From: JAKVAV01 sp964651785
GTDB taxonomy: Bacteria; Bacteroidota; Bacteroidia; Flavobacteriales_D; Cryomorphaceae
DNA length: 64,000 nucleotides
Direction: 5' to 3'
NCBI GenBank assembly: GCA_964651785.1
Contig: CAZYWJ010000005.1
Location: forward strand, 35,306 to 99,305
Shown here: piece after piece, positions 8,881 through 17,895 of the stretch
Layout: every line of letters begins with the position of its first letter
Numbering within the stretch: the stretch's first letter is position 1
Notes under the pieces: model-generated
Told to the model about the DNA's origin: nothing
Databases searched by the model: none
The model's input: only the letters and a program-made list of their open reading frames with translations
Translations under genes and position numbers: made by a program

Positions 8881-9978
8881 ATGAAAAAACTACTCGTATC
8901 CACCGGTGGCGGCGACTGTCCCGGATTGAATGCCGTGATCCGCGGAATTGTGAAACGAGCCTCTCAGGAAGGCGATTGGGAAGTGTGGGGAAGCATGGAG
9001 GCCTTCAATGGGCTGATGGCAGAACCACCGAGATTGGTGAAACTCGACGACGAAACGGTATCGGGAATCCACGTGAGGGGAGGCACGATCATTAAAACCA
9101 CCAACAAAGGCAATCCGCTGGAATATCCTGAAGTGCAGCCCGACGGTAGCGTTCAAACCATCAATCGCATTCCCGAATTAGTCAAGCGTGCGAAGGAGCT
9201 TGGTTTTGAGGCCATCATCAACATTGGTGGCGACGGTTCTCAGGCTATTTCGCAAGCCTTGCATGAAGCAGGTATGCCAATAGTCGGTGTACCCAAAACC
9301 ATCGATAACGATCTTTCCGGCACCGATTTTACCTTCGGGTTTCAAACTGCCGTGCAAACGGCAACCGATGCCTTCGACCGATTGGTGACCACCGCCAGCA
9401 GTCACCATCGGGTGATGATTATGGAAGTGATGGGCCGCGATGCGGGCTGGATAGCCCTCTACACCGCCATCGCGGGAGGAGCGGAGATCTGCCTCATTCC
9501 CGAAATTCCGTACGAGTTGGATGTCATCGTAGAGCGAATCCGCAAGCGCTACGATCAGGGCCGCGGCTTCGTCAACATCGTCATTGCCGAAGGAGCCAAG
9601 CCAAAAGACGGTACCGTAACCGCTTCCGAGGGTGAAGCAGGACGAATCTCCGTCAGACTGGGAGGTGTGGCCTACACCCTCAGCCATCAGCTTAAAGAAG
9701 CAGGAGTGGAAGCCGATATTCGAGAGACGGTTTTAGGACATACCCAACGGGGTGGAACGCCCATTGCTTACGATCGGGTTCTGGCTTCCGTGTTTGGGGT
9801 GGAGGCGTTCGAGCGCGTTCTGGGTGGCAACTTCGGAAGTTTGGTGGTTCTCAAAGACAACGATTTTACCTCAGTGCCTATTAAAGACGCGATTGATGCC
9901 TACAATGTCGTCGATCCGAATGGAACTTTGGTGAAGTCGGCAAGAGGGTTGGGAATTGCGTTCGGGGATTTGAAATAG
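8881..9978 (+). CDS. pfkA: 6-phosphofructokinase
   Basis: 365 residues, full length for a PFK of the PfkA superfamily; commits fructose-6-phosphate to glycolysis in the cytoplasm. Visible motifs: GGGDCPGLNAVIRG (9-22), nucleotide-site GGDGS (116-120), catalytic PKTIDND (138-144), MGRDAGW (184-190). Glycine at the GGDGS position predicts ATP rather than pyrophosphate as donor, while lysine in PKTIDND (glycine in E. coli PfkA) is typical of the group that also contains PPi-dependent enzymes. Donor preference is therefore inferred as ATP but not certain. The gene stands alone. Confidence 0.93.
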   Translation: MKKLLVSTGGGDCPGLNAVIRGIVKRASQEGDWEVWGSMEAFNGLMAEPPRLVKLDDETVSGIHVRGGTIIKTTNKGNPLEYPEVQPDGSVQTINRIPELVKRAKELGFEAIINIGGDGSQAISQALHEAGMPIVGVPKTIDNDLSGTDFTFGFQTAVQTATDAFDRLVTTASSHHRVMIMEVMGRDAGWIALYTAIAGGAEICLIPEIPYELDVIVERIRKRYDQGRGFVNIVIAEGAKPKDGTVTASEGEAGRISVRLGGVAYTLSHQLKEAGVEADIRETVLGHTQRGGTPIAYDRVLASVFGVEAFERVLGGNFGSLVVLKDNDFTSVPIKDAIDAYNVVDPNGTLVKSARGLGIAFGDLK

Positions 9979-10136
9979 AGATTTCCCAGCAAGGGAAAAA
10001 TCCGGACTCTTTTTCGGAACGTATTTGAATGCGAGAGTAGAAAATTTGAGTCATTTGAAATGCGACCGAACTGAATTGGTCTCCGATTTGATAAAACAAT
10101 GCCGATTCTCTATCGTTTATCGAAAAATAGAAAGTT

Positions 10137-10667
10137 ATGAGAGCATCTTTGATTTTAATCCTTAGCCTGACTTATTTAATGGCGGCCTGCCAAACGTCTT
10201 CAAGCAAATCGGATGAGGAAAATTCATACCCCATTCATAAAACCGAAGAAGAGTGGAAGGAAATGCTCACCGATCAACAATTCAAGGTATTGCGAGAACA
10301 GGGGACAGAACCTGCATTTTCGAATGCCTATTGGGACAACAAGAAAAAAGGAATTTACTATTCAGCGGCTACCGGTCAGCCCTTGTTTAGTTCTGAGCAT
10401 AAATTCAAATCGGGTACCGGATGGCCGAGTTTTTATAAGCCAATTAAACCCGGAGCTGTAAAAGAAATCGCTGACAATAGCTATGGAATGACTCGTGTAG
10501 AAGTCGTTGATAGCGGGAGCGGGTCACATTTAGGTCACGTTTTTGAAGATGGCCCCGAGCCTACGGGATTCCGTTATTGTATGAATTCAGCGGCGATGAT
10601 TTTTGTTGCTGAAGGAGAGGAGCCACCCGCCATCGTGAAGGAGTGGGAAGCGAAATACGGAAACTAG
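10137..10667 (+). CDS. msrB: Peptide-methionine (R)-S-oxide reductase MsrB, lipoprotein form
   Basis: 176 residues. Reduces the R-sulfoxide of methionine in oxidised proteins. The lipobox LMAAC (Cys18) predicts export and lipid anchoring, so it would repair envelope proteins. The SelR domain has SGTGWPSF, HLGHVF and the active-site RYCMNS (Cys148). All four zinc-binding cysteines of the classical CxxC pairs are replaced (serine/threonine at 76 and 79, aspartate/serine at 125 and 128), and the usual resolving-cysteine position in SGxGWPSF is threonine, so this is a zinc-free, one-cysteine form. It ends one base before the convergent selO gene. Confidence 0.92.
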   Translation: MRASLILILSLTYLMAACQTSSSKSDEENSYPIHKTEEEWKEMLTDQQFKVLREQGTEPAFSNAYWDNKKKGIYYSAATGQPLFSSEHKFKSGTGWPSFYKPIKPGAVKEIADNSYGMTRVEVVDSGSGSHLGHVFEDGPEPTGFRYCMNSAAMIFVAEGEEPPAIVKEWEAKYGN

Positions 10668-10668
10668 T

Positions 10669-12105
10669 TTATGTGCCGCAAAAGGTTTGATAGTCCTCGT
10701 CTATATCGGCGGTGACTTTTTGCATGGGAACAGAATCATCGTAGGGGTGTGACAGTTCTTTCAAAAAGTCTTTGAAAGGCTGTAGATCTCCCGAAACGGC
10801 CTCATCCAAAACTTTTTCAACGAGGTGGTTGCGCGGAATGACAACGGGATTGGTCCCGGCCATGAGGGCCTCGCTTCCCGAGATCGATCCCTTCCTTGTT
10901 CGCGCCGCTTCCCATTTGGCGTACCAGGTCTCGAAACTTTCTTTACCTCTGAGCTCGGTGATGACTTGGCCATCTCTCCTCAGTTCGGTGAAGAAATTGG
11001 TATAGTCAACCTGATGTCTCATCAATTGGCGAAGACATTCTTTGATGAGTTCGAGGTCCTCGTTAATAGGATTCAAGATGCCGAGCTTATTGCACATCAT
11101 CTCGAAATACCCCTTGGAAAAGGCATCCGGAAATTTTCCCAAAACTTCTTCGGCTTTCTCAGCAGCCGTCTTTTCATCTTTATCGATCAGTGGAAGCAGA
11201 GCATTGGCAAAAACACTCAAATTCCAATAGGCAATGTTAGGTTGATTGGCGAAAGCATAGCGGCCTTGGGTATCGATCGAGCTAAAAACCGTCTCGGGAT
11301 TGTATTGATTCATAAAGGCACAAGGGCCGAAGTCGATGGTTTCACCGGAAATGGCCATATTGTCGGTATTCATCACCCCGTGGATGAAGCCTACACGCAA
11401 CCAATCTACGATGAGGTTTTTCTGCTTCATCATCACTTGTTCGAGCAAATTCAAAGCAGGATTTTCGCTTTCTGCCAAATCGGGATAATGTCTGTTTATG
11501 GTATATTTTAAAAGGGCTTCAAGATCGCCTTCCTTGCCCATAAAACGTGCGTATTCAAATGTTCCTACCCTGATGTGACTGGCCGCCACTCTGGACAGGA
11601 TGGCACCCTCATTGGCTACTTCGCGGTACACGGGATCTCCCGTTTTCACCACTGCCAAACTTCTCGTAGTCGGGATTTTGAGGGCGTGCATGGCTTCGCT
11701 GATGAGGTATTCCCGCAGCATGGAATAGTAGGTTGCGCGGCCGTCTCCACGCCTGGAATAGGGCGTACGCCCCGAACCTTTGAGCTGAAGATCATAAAGG
11801 CCTTTTTTGGTTTCTATCTCACCTAAAAGAATGGCTCGTCCATCGCCCAAACGCGTAAAATGTCTAAACTGATGACCCGCGTAGGCCTGCGCAACAGGCT
11901 GACTTCCGACTGCTATTTCATTTCCCGAAAGGAGGGCCACGGCTTTGCTCTTATCCGAAAAATGCTCGGCTATGCCCAATTCATCCGCCAGGGCATCATT
12001 GAACAAAGCGATCATCGGATTGCTCACCCTTTCAGGTGCCTGCGCAGAAAAGAGATTCTTCGGTAGTTGATTTGCGTAGGTGTGATTGAGCCAAGTCATT
12101 TTCAT
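10669..12105 (-). CDS. selO: Protein adenylyltransferase SelO (YdiU family)
   Basis: Pseudokinase-fold enzyme that transfers AMP from ATP to Ser/Thr/Tyr of proteins; in other bacteria linked to redox stress. Diagnostic segments: AGHQFRHFTRLGDGRA (ATP-binding region), GSGRTPYSRRGDGRA, and MNTDNMAISGETIDFGP with the metal-binding Asn and Asp. About 478 residues, normal length. ATG at 12105 (MKMTWLNHTYANQLP) is preferred to an in-frame ATG at 12138 because family proteins begin close to the NTYA motif. It converges tail to tail with msrB, another oxidative-stress function. Confidence 0.92.
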   Translation of the reverse strand: MKMTWLNHTYANQLPKNLFSAQAPERVSNPMIALFNDALADELGIAEHFSDKSKAVALLSGNEIAVGSQPVAQAYAGHQFRHFTRLGDGRAILLGEIETKKGLYDLQLKGSGRTPYSRRGDGRATYYSMLREYLISEAMHALKIPTTRSLAVVKTGDPVYREVANEGAILSRVAASHIRVGTFEYARFMGKEGDLEALLKYTINRHYPDLAESENPALNLLEQVMMKQKNLIVDWLRVGFIHGVMNTDNMAISGETIDFGPCAFMNQYNPETVFSSIDTQGRYAFANQPNIAYWNLSVFANALLPLIDKDEKTAAEKAEEVLGKFPDAFSKGYFEMMCNKLGILNPINEDLELIKECLRQLMRHQVDYTNFFTELRRDGQVITELRGKESFETWYAKWEAARTRKGSISGSEALMAGTNPVVIPRNHLVEKVLDEAVSGDLQPFKDFLKELSHPYDDSVPMQKVTADIDEDYQTFCGT

Positions 12106-12200
12106 AAGATAAAGCACTGCAAAATTAAGATTGTTCATGCAACGAAAAGTTCACTCTTATTTGAGAAGAAGTTTTGTACTTTGGTAGAAATAATTGAGAA

Positions 12201-12749
12201 ATGAACCGATTGAAAAATTTCCTTCTTATTTCCTTAATGCTTACCTGTTTTTCTTCATGCGAGGAGATTTTTGAAGAGGAAAACGAGGAAGCCGGCAGGG
12301 AGTATTTGGAATTCAAAGTCGACGGAAAAAGTTTTGAAAGTGTGAGCAATTCTGCTCAATGCACTGGATTAGACTTTCATTATTTTCCCGAACCTTATTT
12401 GGATTTATCACCGGGATTTATGGAAATGGTTTCCCGAAATTGCTCTGACTCAACATCACTATCGCTCACATTTCAAAGGGTAACACCGGAATATACCGGG
12501 ACCAGCTCGCTCGAAACTCCGAATTTTGCCAATTCATTTAAGCCCGAGTTGCGCTTTGAAAATAATATGGTTTTTAATCGCCTTCTCGATGGAAATATTA
12601 CCATAAATCAGTTTAGTGGGTCGAGTAAAAAGGGTTCAGGAAGACTGACCGGAACCTTTGAGATGAGGTTGATTGATTCTGAGAAATCCGACACCATCAG
12701 CATCACGGATGGTAAATTCAACTTTTTCATCGAGCGGAAGCTACACTGA
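12201..12749 (+). CDS. Hypothetical lipoprotein
   Basis: 182 residues. Hydrophobic N-terminus followed by lipobox CFSSC (Cys at about residue 20), then an acidic linker. The rest is beta-rich with two further cysteines (CTGL, NCSD) that may form a disulfide. No recognised domain; it resembles the many small Bacteroidota lipoproteins with one beta-sandwich domain. Transcribed divergently from selO. Confidence 0.7.
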   Translation: MNRLKNFLLISLMLTCFSSCEEIFEEENEEAGREYLEFKVDGKSFESVSNSAQCTGLDFHYFPEPYLDLSPGFMEMVSRNCSDSTSLSLTFQRVTPEYTGTSSLETPNFANSFKPELRFENNMVFNRLLDGNITINQFSGSSKKGSGRLTGTFEMRLIDSEKSDTISITDGKFNFFIERKLH

Positions 12750-12874
12750 TCGGTTCGAGCCGTGCTTAATGCGAATAAATAAGTCTGTTTTCATCAATGC
12801 TTTTTCTAGTAAAGCCGGTCAATGATATTAGAATTTAAAAAAAATAAAATAATACTATAATAAGATTTATCAAT

Positions 12875-13222
12875 TTCAAATGCCTGAAAGCCCTTGCGGT
12901 GATCGCCATTTTATTGGCATCCACTCAACCCAATCCCACGGAATCTGAAGAGCATTAAGAACTCGAGGCCAAACACGAAGCTATGGAGGCCGAGCACGAA
13001 AGGCCGGAGGCAGAACACGCTGAAATGAAAATGAACCACGATGCGATGATGGCTGCTCACGAGGAGCTGAGCGACGAGTCTGACTCATTGCACATGGTTA
13101 TGTAGGAGGAGCACCAAATGATGATGGAGGAGCACAAGATGGTGGAAGAGAAACGCAATAAAATGAAAGCCGAACATGATCAGATGCTCAGAGAACACAA
13201 TGAAGCCTCGGAGGAAGAATAA
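12875..13222 (+). pseudogene. Decayed His/Glu/Met-rich coiled-coil protein gene
   Basis: One frame of 116 codons reads as a hydrophobic leader (LKALAVIAILLAS) followed by a heptad-like Glu/Ala/His/Met-rich region with repeats such as EAEHAEMKMNHDAMMAAHEE and KAEHDQMLREHNE. It is broken by in-frame TAA (12956-12958) and TAG (13103-13105) and has no start codon before the leader. The clean coding signal on both sides of each stop points to recent decay of an exported, possibly metal-binding, coiled-coil protein. Two short downstream frames (from 12982 and 13117) could still be translated but are unlikely to matter. Confidence 0.75.
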
Positions 13223-13225
13223 ATT

Positions 13226-14587
13226 TTATTGAACCTTCTGTTTATTTAAAAACCGCCCGAAAGACTTCATGACCAAAAGGTGTATAGCTGCTTGAGAGAG
13301 TCTGTAAAGATACCACGGCAGCCGGGGCACGAACTCGTGAATGGCGGCAATTACGAAGCGATTGTCCAATACCGATCTGAATTCCAACCAGCCGTAATCT
13401 ACTCGTTTGGCCAGTATGCCTCCCGTGATGTAAAAAAGTCTTCTTTTTTTGTCACTTCGTTCTTCCACGAAGGAGAGTTCTAAAAGTGTTTTTCCGAATA
13501 GCTTAAAGCAGATTTTCTCATCTTGTTTTTCTGCTTTTAGAAAGAAGGTGAACTTTTTGGAAAGCCAGTCGGGATAAACCTCAGCTACCCACGCTGCACT
13601 CTTCTGAGCGGGATTGGCCAGACGCTGTACGCTTCTTACCGTATTTTTCGGTGCATCACCGTAATGGCGCTTAGGAATGGTTGGAGGTTTTTCGGTGAGG
13701 GCGTTCGAAATAGATTCTTCAATCGGTGTGTAGTCGAGATCAGAAAATGGATTCATGTCTTCGTCCACCCGCATATCGTGCTTGAGGCTTTCGATCAGGG
13801 GAGAAACAAAGGTGGTACTGGAATCAGAAAATTGAGCCACCCATAGTTTCGAAAAACCCGCCGTAAAAACAGGTATGGAGAAGATCCATCGCCTTTTCCC
13901 CATTTGCCGGGAGGTGATTTTCAACAAGTCCATATAGGAATGAACTTTTGGCGAACCTACTTCAATTGCCGTATTGTAGAGCTCTTCATTGCCTAAGGTT
14001 CGATTAATAATATCGAGCATATTCCGAATGTCTATAGGCTGAGAGGGAGATTCACACCACTTCGGACAAGCCATCACGGGTAACCTTTCGGTGAGTTTTT
14101 TCACAATCTTAAAAGATGAGCCTCCTGCTCCGATAATGATGCTGGCACGAATGGCTGATAATGCAGTACTTCGCGAACTAAGGGTTTGCTCCGTTTCGTA
14201 GCGGCTTCGCAAGTGAGTGGATAAATCTGAAGAGTCTTTAGGGATAATTCCACCGATAAAAACGATTTGTTTAAGATTTTGCTCTTCTGCGGCACGGGCA
14301 AAATTATCAGCCAAGAGAAGGTCGGTGTCTTCAAACGAACTCTGATTAAGACGGCTTGAGGGCTGCATGGAGTGCACCAAATACAGAGCGTAGTCAGCTC
14401 CCGTAAGCGCTTCGGACGTACTGCTCAGTGAATAGAGATTTACCTTTCGCCATTCAATGGGATCACCATCGGCGTTTTTTACCTCACCACGGCTGAGAGC
14501 AATGATTCTGTATTTTTTCGAATACTCTTGGATAAACCAACGGCCGATAAATCCCGTGGCACCTGCTATGGCTAGAACGGGCTTCAA
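13226..14587 (-). CDS. Atypical SDR-family NAD(P)-binding protein
   Basis: 453 residues. N-terminal Rossmann motif GATGFIG (residues 9-15) and an SDR_a5-like/NmrA-like fold over about 300 residues, with YETEQ near the position of the catalytic Tyr region. The C-terminal about 130 residues (after LANPAQKSAAW) form a DUF2867-like domain ending in a hydrophobic stretch. Comparable proteins are annotated as NAD-dependent epimerase or oxidoreductase of unknown substrate. It starts directly after the decayed coiled-coil gene on the opposite strand. Confidence 0.8.
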   Translation of the reverse strand: MKPVLAIAGATGFIGRWFIQEYSKKYRIIALSRGEVKNADGDPIEWRKVNLYSLSSTSEALTGADYALYLVHSMQPSSRLNQSSFEDTDLLLADNFARAAEEQNLKQIVFIGGIIPKDSSDLSTHLRSRYETEQTLSSRSTALSAIRASIIIGAGGSSFKIVKKLTERLPVMACPKWCESPSQPIDIRNMLDIINRTLGNEELYNTAIEVGSPKVHSYMDLLKITSRQMGKRRWIFSIPVFTAGFSKLWVAQFSDSSTTFVSPLIESLKHDMRVDEDMNPFSDLDYTPIEESISNALTEKPPTIPKRHYGDAPKNTVRSVQRLANPAQKSAAWVAEVYPDWLSKKFTFFLKAEKQDEKICFKLFGKTLLELSFVEERSDKKRRLFYITGGILAKRVDYGWLEFRSVLDNRFVIAAIHEFVPRLPWYLYRLSQAAIHLLVMKSFGRFLNKQKVQ

Positions 14588-15035
14588 GAGTGAAATTGAA
14601 TTAGGACCTTGTTCATAATTAAAAATACAACGGTCAGGTGCGGGAAGTGTTTAGTCGTTGTATTTTTCTTAACCCTAAAGAGATATTGTTGACTCTCTAT
14701 CAAAGATTTAATTGTCTTTGAAAGAATGATTTTACACTTGGAGAAACTTGCTCCATTTTTGATTTTGTATTTTACAAAATCAATAAGTCCGGCAAGGATT
14801 GACAAAATCTCCGCATCTTCACTTTTATTAAATGAAAACGAGTTTTACGATATGCGAAGTGCGCCGTACTGCCAAAGTCTCGGATTGTCATGGTAAGGGT
14901 GTAGGATTCACGGACCTTTCTTGTTATGGAAAGGAAGTTTACGGCTATGCCATGGGTGCGGATGTCTTCAAATCGGAAGAATAAAAGGAGCATAGAAACG
15001 TTCTCTAAAAGCCATTCAATCCAATCATTGAAGAA
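14588..15035. other. 448-bp gap with one possible very small ORF
   Basis: AT-rich. The only frame worth noting is 14832-14984 on the plus strand, listed separately. No hairpin terminator or strong promoter was seen. Confidence 0.5.
14832..14984 (+). CDS. Possible 50-residue small protein
   Basis: ATG to TAA, 50 codons, with three cysteines (TICEV, SDCHG, LSCYG) and glycine-rich C-terminal half. It is followed 51 bases later by the membrane protein gene. No family recognised; a longer open frame exists on the other strand, so this may be chance. Confidence 0.25.
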   Translation: MKTSFTICEVRRTAKVSDCHGKGVGFTDLSCYGKEVYGYAMGADVFKSEE

Positions 15036-15389
15036 ATGAAGTCCTTTCTTTTAAAGTATCCGGAATACCTTTTAATTCTCCTATTGCTTTTGGCGGCTTA
15101 TTCGCCACCCTTTTTCTTCAACCCTGTTTTTTTGGTGCTAGCTGCCTTAGTCGTTTTGCAGCTTATCATCAAAAATCGAGTGACGGGCATTTTGATCGGA
15201 ATTGCCTTTCTTTTGGGCAATTTGCTCTTTTTAGGGGCGCTGTTCTCCGAATTGAGCGAATTTTCTTCTTTCAATTCTGATACCCTGCAACTGTGCATTG
15301 GTGGATTGATGCTGTGGATTATCTGCACGGCTGTATCTCTTGCGATGATTTACAAATATTCGGCGGGCTATAGCGAAAGGATTATTTGA
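15036..15389 (+). CDS. Small integral membrane protein, unknown
   Basis: 117 residues with four probable transmembrane helices (about 9-27, 30-46, 48-68, 85-107) and little else. ATG start at 15036. No conserved charged or catalytic motif is visible, so no function is proposed. Inner-membrane location is predicted. Confidence 0.65.
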   Translation: MKSFLLKYPEYLLILLLLLAAYSPPFFFNPVFLVLAALVVLQLIIKNRVTGILIGIAFLLGNLLFLGALFSELSEFSSFNSDTLQLCIGGLMLWIICTAVSLAMIYKYSAGYSERII

Positions 15390-15599
15390 AAGATAAGTGC
15401 TCGATTTAACGCGATTATTACACCTTTAAAAAGCTCCTTTGCAGCCTTTATCTCGTATCGATTGAATCGATCCAATTGCTCGTTATGATTAGTTTGTGCG
15501 CATTTTTCATTTTCATGAAAATGACTTTGCTTTTAATTATTTTCGCCCCGAATTTGAGCCTTCAAATAAGCTCAATAACATTTTTATAACAATCAAAAA

Positions 15600-16172
15600 A
15601 TGAAACTAAAGAACACATTCCTGATACCGGCCCTGGTCTTATTTTTAGGTTCTTGTGTTACGACTCAGGAAAAAGCGGAGGACAAAAGCGAAAGCTCAGT
15701 TGAGATGGCTGAAACTCCTGCGGAACCCGAGATCAATGCAGACTCTTTGGTGAGTGCCATCGATGCGCGAAGAGAGGCGATCGAAGCGGCGATCGGCGAA
15801 CCACTCGAAGTGCAGACTACCGATTTGCGAGAAAAGATCAAGCAGAAATGGTCCAAAATGGATTTTTACACCCTTGACGGTGAACTCGCTCGAATCAAGA
15901 CCTATCCTTACCCTCAAATCTCTACGCGTACGGAAGAATTTTATGCCGATGGCGGAGAACTGATTTTGGTGGTAATTGAAGATGACGGAACGGGAGAAGA
16001 GGAAAAGGAAAAAGGCCAATTCGATAAACTTTACTATTTCCACAATGGCGAAGTTATTAAGGAAGCACATTTAAACGACGAGACGGAATATTCCATCCAA
16101 GTAAGCGACGGAGAGGAATTGATGACCGAGTTTAAGGAATACGTGACGATTTACGAATCTTCGGCGAAATAA
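15600..16172 (+). CDS. Hypothetical lipoprotein
   Basis: 190 residues. Leader with lipobox LGSC (Cys at about 19), then an acidic low-complexity linker (to about residue 55), then a mixed alpha/beta domain with DFYTLDGELARIKTYPY and a strongly acidic DDGTGEEEKEK loop. No domain recognised. It is followed by a bidirectional terminator shared with the convergent gene. Confidence 0.7.
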   Translation: MKLKNTFLIPALVLFLGSCVTTQEKAEDKSESSVEMAETPAEPEINADSLVSAIDARREAIEAAIGEPLEVQTTDLREKIKQKWSKMDFYTLDGELARIKTYPYPQISTRTEEFYADGGELILVVIEDDGTGEEEKEKGQFDKLYYFHNGEVIKEAHLNDETEYSIQVSDGEELMTEFKEYVTIYESSAK

Positions 16173-16232
16173 CCTATCCGACTGTAGCTTTCGGTTAGAA
16201 AGCTTTTCAATTGATAAATTCAATCAAGAACT

Positions 16233-16264
16233 AAAAAAGGCAGCACCACGTCGCTGCCTTTTTT
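16233..16264. terminator. Bidirectional Rho-independent terminator
   Basis: AAAAAAGGCAGC, 8-base loop, GCTGCCTTTTTT. Lies between two convergent lipoprotein genes and has A/T runs on both sides, so it can serve both. Confidence 0.85.
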
Positions 16265-16288
16265 GTATTAGTTCAGTTTGAGCATGGA

Positions 16289-17062
16289 TTACTGACAAGC
16301 AATCTCGCTAAAGTCTATCTCCTCGGCGGTACCTTCATTTTGAGAATAGGCATCGGTAAACAATACGAAGCTATCAATACCGTGACCTTCAGAGCGCCCG
16401 GATACTTCGATGGCATACATTCCCGGATGGGTAAAAACGGCGTAGATGTTATGCGCATCGTGATCGCTGGTTGAAGCTTGCCATTTCCAGTCGAGGTTAT
16501 TCATGTAAATTTTGAACCAGCCATCGGCTCCCGCTCCATTCGGTGTGGTATTGTTTTGATCGGCACTTTCGGGAATAGGCGGCAATTCGGTTTCTTTCGG
16601 ATAAACGATGTGTCCGTTGTTTTTCATTCCGTAAAAATGGGCCGCATCAGGAATGCGAAGCCATGAGTCATTGTGCTCGGTATTGTTGTTGCCCATGGTG
16701 ATTTTCGATCGCCAGAGAAAGCGATAAGTTCCGGGCGTAGTGATTTGCACTTTGAAAGTAAGCAAGCCATTCCCGGGATTTCCCATGGAGCTTGGTCCGT
16801 CCCATACCAATAAACCTTGTCCCGAATAACCCGGAATATCCGTGTTGAAACTCCAGTTCGTTTCAGAATAATCGGCCGCAACAAAATCAACCTTGACCAA
16901 ACCACTGTCCTCAACGAAAACGGGAGTGCCATTTTCGGGACACTCAAAGGAGGGTGGAGTCAGCATCGATGGTTTGGCCCCGTCGTTGTCGTCATCTTTA
17001 TTGCAGGAAGTTAGAAATAGGAAAAATAGAAAAGGGGAGAAAAGAAGCGTGAGTCTTTTCAT
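16289..17062 (-). CDS. Lipoprotein with carbohydrate-binding-like domain
   Basis: 257 residues. Lipobox LTSC followed by an Asp-rich NKDDDND linker marks a surface-exposed Bacteroidota lipoprotein. The rest is a beta-sandwich: YRFLWRSKI, NDSWLRI, WFKIYMN-LDWKW and a late HPGMYAIEVSGRSEGHGIDSF segment. This layout matches the C-terminal domain attached to GH115 and other polysaccharide enzymes, here without a catalytic domain. A sugar-binding role is inferred. No SusC/SusD or glycoside hydrolase lies nearby. Confidence 0.72.
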   Translation of the reverse strand: MKRLTLLFSPFLFFLFLTSCNKDDDNDGAKPSMLTPPSFECPENGTPVFVEDSGLVKVDFVAADYSETNWSFNTDIPGYSGQGLLVWDGPSSMGNPGNGLLTFKVQITTPGTYRFLWRSKITMGNNNTEHNDSWLRIPDAAHFYGMKNNGHIVYPKETELPPIPESADQNNTTPNGAGADGWFKIYMNNLDWKWQASTSDHDAHNIYAVFTHPGMYAIEVSGRSEGHGIDSFVLFTDAYSQNEGTAEEIDFSEIACQ

Positions 17063-17142
17063 GGTTTCTAAACTTTAATGGGTCTACGCAGGGAAAGCTC
17101 ATTTGTTCGAACAATTCCCATTTTTAGGTAGCTCTCGCTGTT

Positions 17143-17895
17143 TCACTTATCTACCCATGATTTAAAATCCGTGTACTTATCCATACTCACGAATATTTCT
17201 CGGTCCGTTTCAGGTGTGAGATGAATTCGAAGCTTATTTGCACTGTAGCGGTTCATTGACTGAATAGCTTCTGCTGATATGATAAATTGACGGTTAACAC
17301 GATAAAATTTAGATGGATCAAGTAAATGCGTTAGTTTCTCCAGCGTAGGATCTATCAGATACTGTTTCCCGGCCTTCGTGATCAAATAACAATATTTATT
17401 TTCCGCGAAGAAGTAAGCCACCTCTTCCACATCGATTTTTTTCAGCGTATTTCCTTCGCTGATTAAAAAACGCGTTTTGTATGTTTTTGGTAAGAAAGAT
17501 TTTATGATTTCCTCGAACCGGGTTTTATTACCAAACTGTCTTTGCAAGCTTTCATACTTATCAAAGCTGCGCGATAAATCATCTGGATTAATTGGCTTAA
17601 GAAGGTAGTCAATACCATTTACTTTAAACGCATTGATCGTGTATTCGTCAAATGCCGTGGTGAAAATGATGGGTGCATCGATTGATACTTCATCCATAAT
17701 TGCAAAACTCAATCCATCTTCCAAATGAATATCCATAAATACGAGGTCAGGAGCCTCGTTTTGCTGAAACCAATTTATAGCTTCCCTCACTGAAGCGAGT
17801 AGAGAGACGACCTCAATAGATGGATCGTACTTCGCGATCATGGCTGCCAGCTTTTTTTGCGCCAGCGTTTCATCTTCGATAATGACAATTTTCAT
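17143..17895 (-). CDS. LytTR-family response regulator
   Basis: 250 residues. Receiver domain at about 1-120 with phosphoacceptor in FMDIHLEDG (Asp55) and the DE pair near residue 7-8; LytTR DNA-binding domain at about 145-248 (KIDVEEVAYFFAENKYCYL, then FYRVNRQFII). Its ATG overlaps the kinase stop by 4 bases, so the pair is translationally coupled. Targets are unknown; LytTR regulators often bind direct repeats upstream of cell-surface genes. Confidence 0.92.
   Translation of the reverse strand: MKIVIIEDETLAQKKLAAMIAKYDPSIEVVSLLASVREAINWFQQNEAPDLVFMDIHLEDGLSFAIMDEVSIDAPIIFTTAFDEYTINAFKVNGIDYLLKPINPDDLSRSFDKYESLQRQFGNKTRFEEIIKSFLPKTYKTRFLISEGNTLKKIDVEEVAYFFAENKYCYLITKAGKQYLIDPTLEKLTHLLDPSKFYRVNRQFIISAEAIQSMNRYSANKLRIHLTPETDREIFVSMDKYTDFKSWVDK

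Noticed and set aside
13120..13222. Second half of the His-rich pseudogene as an independent gene
   Set aside because: Too short, no leader, and continuous with the coding pattern before the stop.
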